Under the pieces are notes generated by a model. That model was not told where the DNA came from. It searched no databases and saw only the letters and a program-made list of their open reading frames with translations. Shown here in pieces: positions 1-8,961 of a DNA stretch of 64,000 nt (positions are counted from its first letter, which is position 1; each line of letters begins with the position of its first letter). A program made the translations under genes and the position numbers. The stretch spans positions 808,252 through 872,251 of the forward strand of contig NZ_CDDF01000005.1 in assembly GCF_000819865.1 (NCBI RefSeq). Reading direction: 5' to 3'. The DNA comes from Aeromonas eucrenophila. Its GTDB lineage: Bacteria > Pseudomonadota > Gammaproteobacteria > Enterobacterales > Aeromonadaceae.

Positions 1-1858
1 CCCAGTAGGGGGGGCGGCGGATATAGGTGCTCTGCGGGCGCCAGTCATACAGGGGCGCCACTTTGGGGCCATGGTCTTCCTCGATAGTGAACATGGGGAT
101 ATAGACCTGACGGAACTGCGCCGGTTTGACCGAGGCCTTGACCACGGCGTCGATCTCCTCATCCGTTGGCCAGATGTCCTTGAGGCGAACTTCCTTGCCG
201 TCCACCACTCCCAGCACATCCTTCTCGATGTCGAAGCGGATGGTGCCGGCGATGGCGTAGGCCACCACCAGCGGTGGCGAGGCGAGGAACGCCTGCTTGG
301 CATAGGGGTGGATGCGGCCGTCGAAGTTGCGGTTGCCGGACAGCACGGCGGTGGCGTACAGATCGCGGGCGATGATCTCCTGCGAGATGGCCGGATCCAG
401 GGCGCCGGACATGCCGTTGCAGGTGGTGCAGGCGAAGCCCACTATGCCAAAGCCGAGTTGGGCAAGCTCCTCGTCCAGACCCGCCTCTTTCAGGTAGAGG
501 GCGACCGTCTTGGAGCCGGGGGCCAGGGAGGATTTCACCCAGGGCTTGCGCATCAGGCCGAGCTTGTTGGCATTGCGTGCCAGCAGCCCTGCCGCAATCA
601 CGTTGCGCGGGTTGCTGGTGTTGGTGCAGCTGGTGATGGCGGCGATGATCACGGCCCCATCCGGCAGCAGGCCCTCGGCCTCCTGGGCGCGGGCCTTGTC
701 CAGATCCACGGCGATACCGCGATCGTGCAGATCGGCGACCGGCAGGCGGCGATGGGGGTTGGACGGGCCGGCCAGGGTGCGCACCACGGTGGAGAGGTCG
801 AAGCTTAAGCTGCGCTCGTACTGGGCGCTCGCCAGGGCGTCGGCCCAGAGGCCCGCCTCCTTGGCATAGGTCTCCACCAGCTTGACCTGCTCGCCGTCGC
901 GGCCGGTCAGGCGCAGGTAGTCGAGGGTCTGGTTGTCGATGAAGAACATGGCCGCGGTGGCGCCATATTCCGGCGCCATGTTGGAGATGGTGGCGCGATC
1001 GCCCAACGTCAGGGCGGCTGCGCCCTCACCACGGAACTCCAGATAGGCGCCGACCACCTTCTGCAGGCGCAGGAATTCGGTCAGGGAGAGCACCACGTCG
1101 GTGGCGGTGATGCCGGGTTGCGGCTTGCCGGTCAGCTCCACGCCGACGATCTCCGGCAGGCGCATCCAGGAGGCGCGTCCCAGCATCACGTTCTCGGCTT
1201 CGAGGCCGCCGACGCCGATGGCGATGACGCCGAGGGCATCCACGTGGGGGGTATGGCTGTCGGTGCCGACGCAGGTGTCCGGGTAGGCGATGCCGCGATC
1301 GTTATGGATGACCGGCGACATCTTCTCCAGGTTGATCTGGTGCATGATGCCGTTGCCAGGCTGGATCACCTCGATGTTCTTGAACGCCTGCTTGGTCCAG
1401 TTGATGAAGTGGAAGCGATCCTCGTTGCGGCGATCCTCGATGGCGCGGTTCTTCTCGAACGCCTGGGGATCGAAGCCGCCGCACTCGACGGCCAGGGAGT
1501 GATCGACGATCAGCTGCACCGGCACTACGGGGTTGACCTGGGCGGGGTCACCGCCTTGATCGGCGATGGCATCGCGCAGGCCCGCCAAGTCCACCAGGGC
1601 GGTCTGGCCGAGGATGTCGTGGCAGACCACGCGCGCCGGATACCAGGGGAAATCGCGCTCGCGTTTGCCCTGGGCAATCTGGGTCAGGCACTCGGTGAGG
1701 ATGGCCGGATCGCACTTGCGCACCAGGTTCTCGGCGTGCACCCGGGAGGTGTAGGGCAGCCTGTCCCAGGCGCCGGGCTGGATGGCTTCGACCGCCGCAC
1801 GGGCATCGAAGTAGTCGAGCTCCGTGCCGGGCAGGGGCTTGCGGTATTGGCTGTTCAT
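1..1858 (-). CDS. acnD: Fe/S-dependent 2-methylisocitrate dehydratase AcnD, partial (3' end beyond window)
   Basis: Aconitase-superfamily enzyme that dehydrates 2-methylcitrate to 2-methyl-trans-aconitate in the cytosolic 2-methylcitrate cycle. The visible N-terminal 619 residues begin [20 protein letters not shown] and contain the 4Fe-4S ligands as ITSCTNTSNP and, further on, CTTCNG, plus the aconitase segment DSHTPHVDALGV. Family members are about 865 residues, so roughly the last 245 lie left of base 1. The start ATG shares one base with the prpC stop (TGATG), so translation is coupled. AcnD normally works with the isomerase PrpF, which would be expected just outside the window. Identification is firm; only the C-terminus is unseen. 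Confidence 0.93.
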   Translation of the reverse strand, partial: MNSQYRKPLPGTELDYFDARAAVEAIQPGAWDRLPYTSRVHAENLVRKCDPAILTECLTQIAQGKRERDFPWYPARVVCHDILGQTALVDLAGLRDAIADQGGDPAQVNPVVPVQLIVDHSLAVECGGFDPQAFEKNRAIEDRRNEDRFHFINWTKQAFKNIEVIQPGNGIMHQINLEKMSPVIHNDRGIAYPDTCVGTDSHTPHVDALGVIAIGVGGLEAENVMLGRASWMRLPEIVGVELTGKPQPGITATDVVLSLTEFLRLQKVVGAYLEFRGEGAAALTLGDRATISNMAPEYGATAAMFFIDNQTLDYLRLTGRDGEQVKLVETYAKEAGLWADALASAQYERSLSFDLSTVVRTLAGPSNPHRRLPVADLHDRGIAVDLDKARAQEAEGLLPDGAVIIAAITSCTNTSNPRNVIAAGLLARNANKLGLMRKPWVKSSLAPGSKTVALYLKEAGLDEELAQLGFGIVGFACTTCNGMSGALDPAISQEIIARDLYATAVLSGNRNFDGRIHPYAKQAFLASPPLVVAYAIAGTIRFDIEKDVLGVVDGKEVRLKDIWPTDEEIDAVVKASVKPAQFRQVYIPMFTIEEDHGPKVAPLYDWRPQSTYIRRPPYW

Positions 1859-3018
1859 CAGGTGCGCTCCTTGAGCGGCACGAACTTGAGATCTTCCGGG
1901 CCGACGTAGTTGGCGCTCGGGCGGATGATCTTGCCGTCGATGCGCTGCTCGATGACATGGGCGGACCAGCCGGAGGTACGGGCGATGACGAACAGCGGGG
2001 TGAACATGGCGGTGGGCACCCCCATCATGTGGTAGCTGACGGCGCTGAACCAGTCGAGGTTCGGGAACATCTTCTTGGCGTCCCACATCACCTCTTCGAG
2101 GCGCTCGGCGATGTCGAACATCTTGGTGTTGTGCTGCTCTTCGCTGAGCTCGCGCGCCACCTCCTTGATCACCTTGTTGCGGGGATCGGAGACGGTGTAG
2201 ACCGGGTGGCCGAAGCCGATGACCACTTCCTTCTTCTCGACCCGGGCGCGGATGTCGGCCTCGGCCTCGGCTGGATTGTCATAGCGCTTCTGGATCTCGA
2301 AGGCCACCTCGTTGGCGCCGCCGTGCTTGGGCCCGCGCAGGGCACCGATGGCGCCGGTGATGCAGGAGAACATGTCGGAGCCGGTACCGGCGATGACGCG
2401 GCCGGTGAAGGTGGAGGCGTTGAACTCATGTTCGGCGTAGAGGATGAGGGAGGTGTGCATGGCACGCACCCAGGAGTCCCGCGGCTTCTCGCCGTGCAGC
2501 AGGTGCAGGAAGTGGCCACCGATGGAGTCGTCGTCGGTTTCGACGTGGATGCGCTTGCCGTTGTGGCTGAAGTGATACCAGTAGAGCAGCACCGAGCCGA
2601 GGCAAGCCATCAGCTTGTCGGCGATGTCGCGGGCGCCCGGGTGATTGTGATCGTCCTTCTCGGGGGAGAGGCAACCCAGCACGGAGACGGCGGTGCGCAT
2701 CACATCCATGGGATGGGCGGACGGGGGCAGTTGCTCCAGGGCGGTCTTGACCCCGGCCGGCAGGCCGCGCAGGGCCTTCAGCTTGGCCTTGTAGCCGGCC
2801 AGCTCGGCGGCGTTGGGCAGCTTGCCGTGCACCAGCAGGTGGGCGATCTCTTCGAATTCACAGCTGGTGGCGACATCCAGGATGTCGTAGCCACGGTAGT
2901 GCAGATCGTTGCCGGAGAGGCCGACGGTGCACAGGGCGGTGTTGCCGGCGGCGGTGCCGGAGAGGGCGACGGATTTCTTCGGCTTGAAGCCGGTAGTGGT
3001 TTCTGAAATGGCGCTCAT
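1858..3018 (-). CDS. prpC: 2-methylcitrate synthase
   Basis: Condenses propionyl-CoA with oxaloacetate to 2-methylcitrate. The 386-residue protein has the citrate-synthase histidine segments GPKHGGANE and GFGHPVY and the downstream Asp/His region around [14 protein letters not shown]. Length fits the short methylcitrate synthases (about 375-390) rather than the larger hexameric citrate synthases. I chose the ATG at 3018 because GAGGAA lies 7-8 bases upstream and the product then starts [15 protein letters not shown]; an upstream ATG would add five residues. Second gene of prpB-prpC-acnD, 64 bases behind prpB and overlapping acnD by one base. Confidence 0.95.
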   Translation of the reverse strand: MSAISETTTGFKPKKSVALSGTAAGNTALCTVGLSGNDLHYRGYDILDVATSCEFEEIAHLLVHGKLPNAAELAGYKAKLKALRGLPAGVKTALEQLPPSAHPMDVMRTAVSVLGCLSPEKDDHNHPGARDIADKLMACLGSVLLYWYHFSHNGKRIHVETDDDSIGGHFLHLLHGEKPRDSWVRAMHTSLILYAEHEFNASTFTGRVIAGTGSDMFSCITGAIGALRGPKHGGANEVAFEIQKRYDNPAEAEADIRARVEKKEVVIGFGHPVYTVSDPRNKVIKEVARELSEEQHNTKMFDIAERLEEVMWDAKKMFPNLDWFSAVSYHMMGVPTAMFTPLFVIARTSGWSAHVIEQRIDGKIIRPSANYVGPEDLKFVPLKERT

Positions 3019-3082
3019 CACATGTTTCCTCATTCAGTCCGTTGAAGCGCCAGCCGCCAGCATGAGGCGGCTGGTCGCCGGC

Positions 3083-3967
3083 TTATTCCTTGGTGAACAG
3101 ACGATCCAGGGTCTGCTCGTAATGGTGGTAACCGAGGAAGTCGTAGAGAGACTCCCGGGTCTGCATGGTGTCGACCACGGCGCGCTGATGGCCATCGTGG
3201 CGCAGCTGCTGATAGACGTTGAGAGCCGCCTGATTGGCCGCGCGGGTGGCGCTCAGGGGGTAGAGCACCATGTCGACGCCGTGCGCCGCCAGGGCTTCCT
3301 TGTCAAACAGCTCCGTCTTGCCGAACTCGGTCATGTTGGCGAGGATGGGCACCCCGGCCACCTGCTTGAAGCGATCGTACTGCTCCAGCTCGGTGACGGC
3401 CTCGGCGAAGATCATGTCGGCGCCCGCTTCCTTGTAGGCGGCGGCGCGCTCGAGGGCCGAGCCCAACCCTTCCACCGCCAGGGCGTCGGTGCGGGCCATG
3501 ATGACGAAGTCCTCGTCCTGGCGGGCATCCACCGCCGCCTTGATGCGATCCACCATCTCGGTGATGCTGACCACGGCCTTGTTCGGTCTGTGACCGCAGC
3601 GTTTCTGGGCGACCTGGTCTTCCATGTGGACGGCGGCGACACCACCGCGTTCGAAGGCGCGGATGGTGCGGGCGATGTTGAAGGCGCCGCCCCAGCCGGT
3701 ATCGATGTCCACCAGCAGGGGAACCTGGGTCGCGGCCGTGATGCGCTCGGCGTCGATCAGCACGTCGTTCATGGAGGTCATGCCGAGATCCGGCAGACCA
3801 TAGGAGGCGTTGGCCACCCCGGCGCCGGACAGATAGAGGGCCTTGAAGCCGCTACGCTCGGCCATCAGCGCCATGTAGGCGTTGATGGTGCCGACGATCT
3901 GCAGGGGTTTTTCGTTGGCAAGGGCGATGCGAAAACGCTTCCCGGCCGAGGGGGATAGGTTGGACAT
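3083..3967 (-). CDS. prpB: 2-methylisocitrate lyase
   Basis: Splits 2-methylisocitrate into pyruvate and succinate, the last step of propionate breakdown by the methylcitrate cycle. The 294-residue TIM-barrel protein carries the isocitrate-lyase signature as KRCGH in [12 protein letters not shown], and a Mg-binding VDIDTGWGG segment. The ATG at 3967 is preceded by AAAGGAGT at good spacing; the frame stays open a further 17 codons upstream but without a better ribosome site. First gene of the prp operon visible here. No regulator gene (prpR or similar) lies next to it; a palindromic ACGTTAACGT site stands about 60 bases upstream of the start. Confidence 0.95.
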   Translation of the reverse strand: MSNLSPSAGKRFRIALANEKPLQIVGTINAYMALMAERSGFKALYLSGAGVANASYGLPDLGMTSMNDVLIDAERITAATQVPLLVDIDTGWGGAFNIARTIRAFERGGVAAVHMEDQVAQKRCGHRPNKAVVSITEMVDRIKAAVDARQDEDFVIMARTDALAVEGLGSALERAAAYKEAGADMIFAEAVTELEQYDRFKQVAGVPILANMTEFGKTELFDKEALAAHGVDMVLYPLSATRAANQAALNVYQQLRHDGHQRAVVDTMQTRESLYDFLGYHHYEQTLDRLFTKE

Positions 3968-4024
3968 TGTGACTCCTTTCATGCTGCTCATGTCTTGCTG
4001 CGGATAGAACCATCTCACACCACG

Positions 4025-4040
4025 TTTACGTTAACGTCAA
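4025..4040. promoter_or_regulatory. Palindromic operator candidate upstream of prpB
   Basis: The core ACGTTAACGT (4028-4037) is a perfect palindrome flanked by TTT and CAA. It ends about 60 bases before the prpB start. The shape resembles the operators I recall for LiuR/FadP-type regulators of acyl-CoA and branched-chain catabolism in gammaproteobacteria; the regulator assignment is inference. Confidence 0.5.
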
Positions 4041-4223
4041 TGCTGCTTAGGTAGAAGGCCCGGTGCTGACCGGCCCCTCGCCGAGCGGGGCAATGCGTCA
4101 CTCGATTCACCTCGATGGCCCCTTCATTCCAGCGTATTGCCGCTGTTTAGGGGGCTGTCGCCATGGTAGGTCAGGGGGATTCTGGCCTCTTCACCCCGGT
4201 CGGGCAACGAATTAGACGGGGGG

Positions 4224-4262
4224 TGTCATGAGATGAAAAGTGGCTGTCGCCCGATGCAAAGC
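4224..4262 (+). promoter_or_regulatory. Conserved 39-bp element, copy 1 (upstream of catabolic unit 1)
   Basis: By direct comparison this stretch matches 12782-12820 at 31 of 39 positions, with the run ATGAAAAGTGGCTG identical. It has TGTCAT at its left end and TGTCGC 21 bases later, a direct-repeat spacing typical of AraC-family binding sites. It ends 71 bases before the ATG at 4334. Confidence 0.6.
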
Positions 4263-4264
4263 GG

Positions 4265-4274
4265 ACGTTTACGT
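4265..4274. promoter_or_regulatory. Second ACGTTWACGT site, upstream of the 4334 gene
   Basis: ACGTTTACGT has the same half-site spacing as the site at 4028-4037 and lies about 60 bases before the ATG at 4334. The paired placement suggests one regulator acting on both divergent operons. Confidence 0.45.
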
Positions 4275-4333
4275 AACCCCCTAGATTCACTCTGGACGAT
4301 GTTTTCACCCATGAATGAATCTGGAGAACAGCC

Positions 4334-5314
4334 ATGGCCCACGCCATACGCTTTTATGAAACCGGGGGCCCCGAGGTCCTGCGCTACGAAGAAGTGACCG
4401 TCGGTGAACCCGGCCCGGGCCAGGTCCGTCTGCGCCATGCCGCAGTCGGCCTGAACTATGCCGACACCTATTTCCGTAACGGCACCTACCCGATCCCGCT
4501 GCCAAACGGTCTGGGGGTCGAGGCGGCCGGTATCGTCGAGGCGCTGGGGGAGGGCGTCACCAACGTCGCGGTCGGCGATCGCGTCACCTACACCGGCTTC
4601 ATCAACACACTCGGCGCCTATGCCACCGAACGCCTGATCCCGGCCGCGCCGCTCATCAAGCTGCCGGACAACATCTCCTGCGAGACCGCCGCCGCCATGA
4701 CCATGCGTGGCCTGACGTCCGCCTACCTGATGCGCCGCATCCACGGCTTCAAGCCCGGTGACAGCATCTTGCTGCATGCCGCGGCGGGGGGCGTTGGCCT
4801 CATCGTCGCCCAGTGGGCCAAGCTGCTGGGACTGACCGTGATCGGCACCGTCTCCAGCGACGCCAAGGCCGAGGTGGCCCGGGCCCACGGTTGTGACTAC
4901 ACCATCGACTACAGCCACGAGGACGTGGCCCAGCGGGTGCGCGCCCTGACCGAGGGTGCCGGTGTCGACGTAGTGTTCGACAGCGTCGGCAAGAGCACCT
5001 TCCTCGCGTCGCTCGATTCCCTCAAACGCCGTGGCCTCATGGTCTGCGTCGGCACCGCCTCCGGTCCCATCGACGGCTTCAATCCCCAGCTGCTGGCCAT
5101 GAAGGGGTCCCTCTACCTGACCCGTCCGGCGCTGGCCGACTACATCGCCGATCCGGCCGAGAAGACGGCCCTGGCGGGGGAGCTGTTCGACCACGTCGCC
5201 AGCGGGCGGATCAAGATCGAAGTCAACCAGAAGTACGAGCTGCAGGATGCCGCCCAGGCGCACCGCGATCTCGAGGCGCGCAAGACCACGGGTTCCTCCG
5301 TTTTCGTCATCTAG
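4334..5314 (+). CDS. NADPH:quinone oxidoreductase-like protein (zeta-crystallin/MDR family)
   Basis: A 326-residue medium-chain dehydrogenase/reductase without the structural-zinc cysteine cluster, typical of Qor/zeta-crystallin enzymes that pass electrons from NADPH to quinones or enones. The N-terminal GroES-like half runs to about residue 120. The nucleotide-binding fold follows, with HAAAGGVGLIVAQWAK near residues 150-165. First gene of the rightward unit; the TauD-family gene follows after 79 bases. Cellular substrate unknown; in this operon it may reduce an unsaturated carbonyl intermediate (inference). Confidence 0.82.
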   Translation: MAHAIRFYETGGPEVLRYEEVTVGEPGPGQVRLRHAAVGLNYADTYFRNGTYPIPLPNGLGVEAAGIVEALGEGVTNVAVGDRVTYTGFINTLGAYATERLIPAAPLIKLPDNISCETAAAMTMRGLTSAYLMRRIHGFKPGDSILLHAAAGGVGLIVAQWAKLLGLTVIGTVSSDAKAEVARAHGCDYTIDYSHEDVAQRVRALTEGAGVDVVFDSVGKSTFLASLDSLKRRGLMVCVGTASGPIDGFNPQLLAMKGSLYLTRPALADYIADPAEKTALAGELFDHVASGRIKIEVNQKYELQDAAQAHRDLEARKTTGSSVFVI

Positions 5315-5393
5315 GCCAGGGGCCCGGGCCTGCCCATCGGGGCAGTGCCCGGGTCTGCCGGGCAGCACCGACTTGTCATCTAGGGAGAGAGAC

Positions 5394-6242
5394 ATGCGTG
5401 TAGAACAACTGACCTGCCATATCGGCGCCGAACTCAGTGGCGTCAAGCTGGCGGATGCCGTCCACGATGGGGGCCTGTTTACGGAGATCCGCTCCCTGCT
5501 GCTCAAGCACAGGGTGCTGTTCCTGCGCAATCAGGACATCAGCCGGGGGGATCACGTGGCCTTCGCCCGCCGCTTCGGCGAGCTGGAGGATCACCCGGTG
5601 GCAGGCAGCGATCCGGAGCATCCCGGGCTGGTGCGCATCTACAAGTCACCGGAGGTGCCAAACGATCGCTACGAGAACGCCTGGCACACCGACGCCACCT
5701 GGCGCGCTCAGCCCCCGATGGGTTGTGTGCTGCGCTGCGTGGAGACCCCGCCGGTGGGGGGCGATACCCTCTGGGCCAACATGGTGGTGGCCTACGAGCA
5801 GTTGCCGGAAGAGATCAAGCAGAAGATCGCGGGGCTGCGGGCCCGCCACAGCATAGAGGCGAGCTTCGGGGCAGCCATGCCCATCGAGAAGCGGCTCGCC
5901 TTGAAGGCGCAGTTCCCGGATGCGGAGCACCCTGTGGTGCGCACCCACCCGGAGACGGACGAGAAGATCCTGTTCGTCAACGCCTTCGCCACCCACCTCA
6001 CCAATTTCCACACCCCGGCCCACGTGCGGGTCGGCCAGGACTACAGCATGGGGGGCAGCGATCTGCTGCGCTACCTGATAAGCCAGGCCTATATCCCGGA
6101 GTACCAGGTGCGCTGGCGCTGGCAACCCAACAGCATCGCCATCTGGGACAACCGCAGCACCCAGCATTATGCCGCCATGGACTACCCGCCGAGCCATCGC
6201 AAGATGGAGCGGGCCGGGATCATGGGCGACACGCCTTACTGA
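5394..6242 (+). CDS. TauD/TfdA-family Fe(II)/2-oxoglutarate dioxygenase
   Basis: A 282-residue non-haem iron oxygenase that should couple 2-oxoglutarate decarboxylation to hydroxylation of an organic substrate. Iron ligands are visible as H98-x-D100 (AWHTDATW) and H258 (STQHYAAMDY), and R269/R273 are candidates for the 2-oxoglutarate carboxylate clamp. Taurine, alkyl-sulfate and 2,4-D dioxygenases share this scaffold, so the substrate cannot be named. The ATG at 5394 is preceded by AGGGAGAGA; the frame is open further upstream but overlaps the previous gene. The BKACE gene starts 52 bases downstream. Confidence 0.85.
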   Translation: MRVEQLTCHIGAELSGVKLADAVHDGGLFTEIRSLLLKHRVLFLRNQDISRGDHVAFARRFGELEDHPVAGSDPEHPGLVRIYKSPEVPNDRYENAWHTDATWRAQPPMGCVLRCVETPPVGGDTLWANMVVAYEQLPEEIKQKIAGLRARHSIEASFGAAMPIEKRLALKAQFPDAEHPVVRTHPETDEKILFVNAFATHLTNFHTPAHVRVGQDYSMGGSDLLRYLISQAYIPEYQVRWRWQPNSIAIWDNRSTQHYAAMDYPPSHRKMERAGIMGDTPY

Positions 6243-6294
6243 GTCGTAACATCCCAGTGATACCGCTAATTTTCAATAACTTGAGGCAATAGAC

Positions 6295-7344
6295 ATGAAC
6301 TTCCTTGACGGTTCTCTCTTCCCTGAAAATCAGGACAAGTTGGTTATTACCGTAGCCCCGTATGGCCCTGAATGGTTCCCTTCTGACTATCCGGAAGACA
6401 TCCCGGTGACCATGGAAGAGCAGATCCAGAAAGCGGTCGACTGCTACGAAGCGGGCGCCGCCGTACTGCACCTGCACGTGCGTGAACTGGACGGCAAGGG
6501 CTCCAAGCGCCTGTCGATGTTCAACGAACTGATCGCTGGTGTGCGCAAGGCCGTGCCGGACATGATCATCCAGGTCGGCGGCTCTATCTCCTTCGCGCCG
6601 CCAGAAGATGGCGCGGCTGCCAAGTGGCTGCATGACGACACTCGGCACATGCTCGCCGAACTCGAGCCCAAACCCGACCAAGTCACTGTGACCGTCAACA
6701 CCACGCAGATGAACGTGGTCGAGCAGATGGATAAGCGTGACTACGCCGGCACCTCTATGGGGACCGATACCTACGAAGCCTACCGCGAGATGATCGTGCC
6801 TTCCGGCCCTGGCTTCATCGAGGAGCACGTCAAGCGTCTGAGTGCCGCCGGCATCCAGAGTGCCTTCCAGTTTTACAACATCAACAGCTACGAGTCGGTG
6901 GAGCGGCTGATCCGCCGCGGTGTCTATAAGGGTCCGCTGGTATGCAACTGGGTGGCGATTGGCGGTGGCATGGACCAGCCGCATATCTACAGCATGGCCA
7001 ACTTCCTGCGCGCCATCCCTGACGGCACCATGCTGACGGTGGAAAGTTCCATGCTCAACACCCTGCCAATCAACCTGATGGGCATGGCGATGGGCCTGCA
7101 CGTGCGCTGCGGTATTGAGGATAACCTCTGGACCCAGGACCGTTCGCGCAAGATGACCTCCGTCGAGCAGATCGAACAGTTGGTGCGCCTTGCCAAAGAG
7201 ATCGGCCGTCCAGTTGCCAACGGTAAGGAAGCCCGCGAGATCCTCAAAATTGGTGTTTTCTATGAGACGGTTGAAGAAACCCTTGCAGCCAACGGCTTCG
7301 CCCCGAATCCAAAGGGCGGTCAGCAGGGCTTCCTGAAGAAGTGA
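6295..7344 (+). CDS. BKACE-family (DUF849) beta-keto acid cleavage enzyme
   Basis: Members of this family (3-keto-5-aminohexanoate cleavage enzyme, dehydrocarnitine cleavage enzyme and relatives) react a beta-keto acid with acetyl-CoA to give acetoacetate or acetoacetyl-CoA plus a new CoA ester. The 349-residue protein shows the zinc-binding HLHVRE motif (H59 and H61) and conserved segments QVGGSIS and VGGG-like WVAIGGGMDQ. A CoA-transferase is encoded downstream, which fits acetoacetate activation. The gene looks richer in A/T at third positions than its neighbours, especially near its start. Exact substrate unknown. Confidence 0.85.
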   Translation: MNFLDGSLFPENQDKLVITVAPYGPEWFPSDYPEDIPVTMEEQIQKAVDCYEAGAAVLHLHVRELDGKGSKRLSMFNELIAGVRKAVPDMIIQVGGSISFAPPEDGAAAKWLHDDTRHMLAELEPKPDQVTVTVNTTQMNVVEQMDKRDYAGTSMGTDTYEAYREMIVPSGPGFIEEHVKRLSAAGIQSAFQFYNINSYESVERLIRRGVYKGPLVCNWVAIGGGMDQPHIYSMANFLRAIPDGTMLTVESSMLNTLPINLMGMAMGLHVRCGIEDNLWTQDRSRKMTSVEQIEQLVRLAKEIGRPVANGKEAREILKIGVFYETVEETLAANGFAPNPKGGQQGFLKK

Positions 7345-7548
7345 TGTAATACCCACGCAGATCTGCGTGTCAGGGCGCAAGGTCCCCAAGCCAAGCGCCC
7401 TAAGAACCTGTTTGCCAAACGCCGGTTGTCCTTGCACTATGCAGCTCTCGGGCAATTGAGCGATGAATCAATATTGTCGAGCCGGGGGCCTGTCCGCCGG
7501 TTCGCCGACCGAGAACCCAACCCAACTTGTAGTAGCGCGAGGGATTGT
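7345..7548. other. Spacer with hairpins between BKACE and MFS genes
   Basis: 204 bases without a gene. It contains a short palindrome (CACGCAGATCTGCGTG near 7354-7369), an inverted pair AGGGCGC/GCGCCCT, and at 7401 the string TAAGAACCTGTT, which resembles the end of the MITE-like element at 32363-32504. The open frame upstream of the MFS start is probably not translated. Confidence 0.4.
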
Positions 7549-8880
7549 ATGGCTACGTATCATATCGATGATGACGCAGAGGCCGGCAAGGTTGCCGTAC
7601 CACGTCGTTATGCCTGGATAGTGTTTGCACTGACCTTTGGTCTGCTCATCTCCGACTATATGTCGCGCCAGGTGCTCAATGCCGTCTTCCCCATGCTCAA
7701 GGGGGAGTGGGTACTCTCGGATACCCAGCTTGGCCTGCTCAGCGGCATAGTCGCGCTCATGGTCGGGCTCTTGACCTTCCCGCTGTCCCTGCTCGCCGAT
7801 CGCTTCGGTCGGGTGAAGAGCCTGGCCCTGATGGCCGCGCTCTGGAGTCTGGCCACCCTGGGCTGCGCCTTGGCCCAGAACTACGAGCAGATGTTCATCG
7901 CCCGCTTCCTGGTGGGAGTGGGGGAGGCGGCCTACGGCAGCGTTGGCATCGCCGTGGTGGTCTCCGTCTTCCCGCGGGAGATGAGGGCCACCCTCTCCGG
8001 CGCCTTCATCTCCGGCGGCCTGTTCGGCTCCGTGTTCGGCATGGCCACGGGGGGCGTGCTGGCCCACTTGATGGGCTGGCGCTGGGCCTTCGCCGGCATG
8101 GCCCTGTTCGGTCTGCTGCTGGCGGCGCTCTACCCCCTGATCGTCAAGGAGGACCGCATCGCCCAAGCCAACCGCACCTCGAAGGGCAGCGGAGGCCGCA
8201 ATCCGTTGCGCAGCCTCTACTCCAGCCGCTCGGTCATCGCCGCCTACGTGGGCAGCGGTCTGCAACTGTTCGTCGGTGGCACCGTCATCGTCTGGATGCC
8301 GAGCTACTTCAACCGTTACTACGGCATGGAGACGGACAAGGCGGGGGCCGCGGCCGCCATCATAGTGCTGTGCAGCGGCGCCGGCATGATCCTGTGTGGC
8401 ATGCTGAGCGACAGGTTGTGCAAGGCCCGTCCGGATCACAAGATAAGCCTCGCCATCGGCTATTGCCTCGGCAGCTGCGCCTTGCTCTCCCTGGCGTTCG
8501 CCCTGCCGGTGGGGGTGCCGCAGGTGCTCCTGATCTGCCTCGGCATGTTCATCGCCACCGGCACCTCGGGCCCCGCCGGCGCCATGGTGGCGAACCTGAC
8601 CCACGCCAGTATCCACGGCACCGCCTTCGCCACCCTGACCCTTGCCAACAACCTGCTCGGCCTCGCCCCTGGCCCCTTCATCACCGGCAAGGTGTCCGAT
8701 CACATCGGCCTGGACAAGGCCTTCCAGCTGGTGCCGCTCATCAGCATCGCGGCGGCCATCGTCTTCCTCTATGCCAAGCGCCACTACCACAAGGACGTGG
8801 CCAGGCTGGAGGGGGAGCAGCAGCCTCAGGCCGCCGATGCCCCCCTCATCGACCCGGCGCCCACGGAGGCGAGGGCCTGA
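7549..8880 (+). CDS. MFS transporter (organic anion/aromatic acid type)
   Basis: A 443-residue inner-membrane protein with about twelve hydrophobic segments and the major-facilitator motif ADRFGRVKS in the first cytoplasmic loop. It starts MATYHIDDDAEAG after GAGGGA, which decides the start against an upstream in-frame codon at 7426. The C-terminal tail is hydrophilic. Position within the catabolic unit suggests uptake of the pathway substrate or export of an end product. Family assignment is firm; substrate is not predictable. Confidence 0.85.
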   Translation: MATYHIDDDAEAGKVAVPRRYAWIVFALTFGLLISDYMSRQVLNAVFPMLKGEWVLSDTQLGLLSGIVALMVGLLTFPLSLLADRFGRVKSLALMAALWSLATLGCALAQNYEQMFIARFLVGVGEAAYGSVGIAVVVSVFPREMRATLSGAFISGGLFGSVFGMATGGVLAHLMGWRWAFAGMALFGLLLAALYPLIVKEDRIAQANRTSKGSGGRNPLRSLYSSRSVIAAYVGSGLQLFVGGTVIVWMPSYFNRYYGMETDKAGAAAAIIVLCSGAGMILCGMLSDRLCKARPDHKISLAIGYCLGSCALLSLAFALPVGVPQVLLICLGMFIATGTSGPAGAMVANLTHASIHGTAFATLTLANNLLGLAPGPFITGKVSDHIGLDKAFQLVPLISIAAAIVFLYAKRHYHKDVARLEGEQQPQAADAPLIDPAPTEARA

Positions 8881-8961
8881 CGACGCCCGCGGGAGCACAG
8901 TGAGTTTTATCTGTCCGGCGGCGACTCGCCGGACTGAAGTTGATGACACGGAGAGAAGGGC

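Larger units (their letters stand above)
3968..4333. promoter_or_regulatory. Divergent promoter region between prpB and the 4334 gene
   Basis: 366 bases with no credible gene, separating the leftward prp operon from the rightward catabolic unit. It holds two ACGTTWACGT palindromes, one about 60 bases from each start codon, and the 39-base element at 4224-4262. Both directions are therefore probably regulated from here. Confidence 0.7.

Noticed and set aside
4241-4258. Possible sigma-54 promoter in the 39-base element (TGGC ... TGCA)
   Set aside because: The GG-to-GC spacing is 12 rather than the required 10, and the second copy at 12799 lacks the GC doublet.
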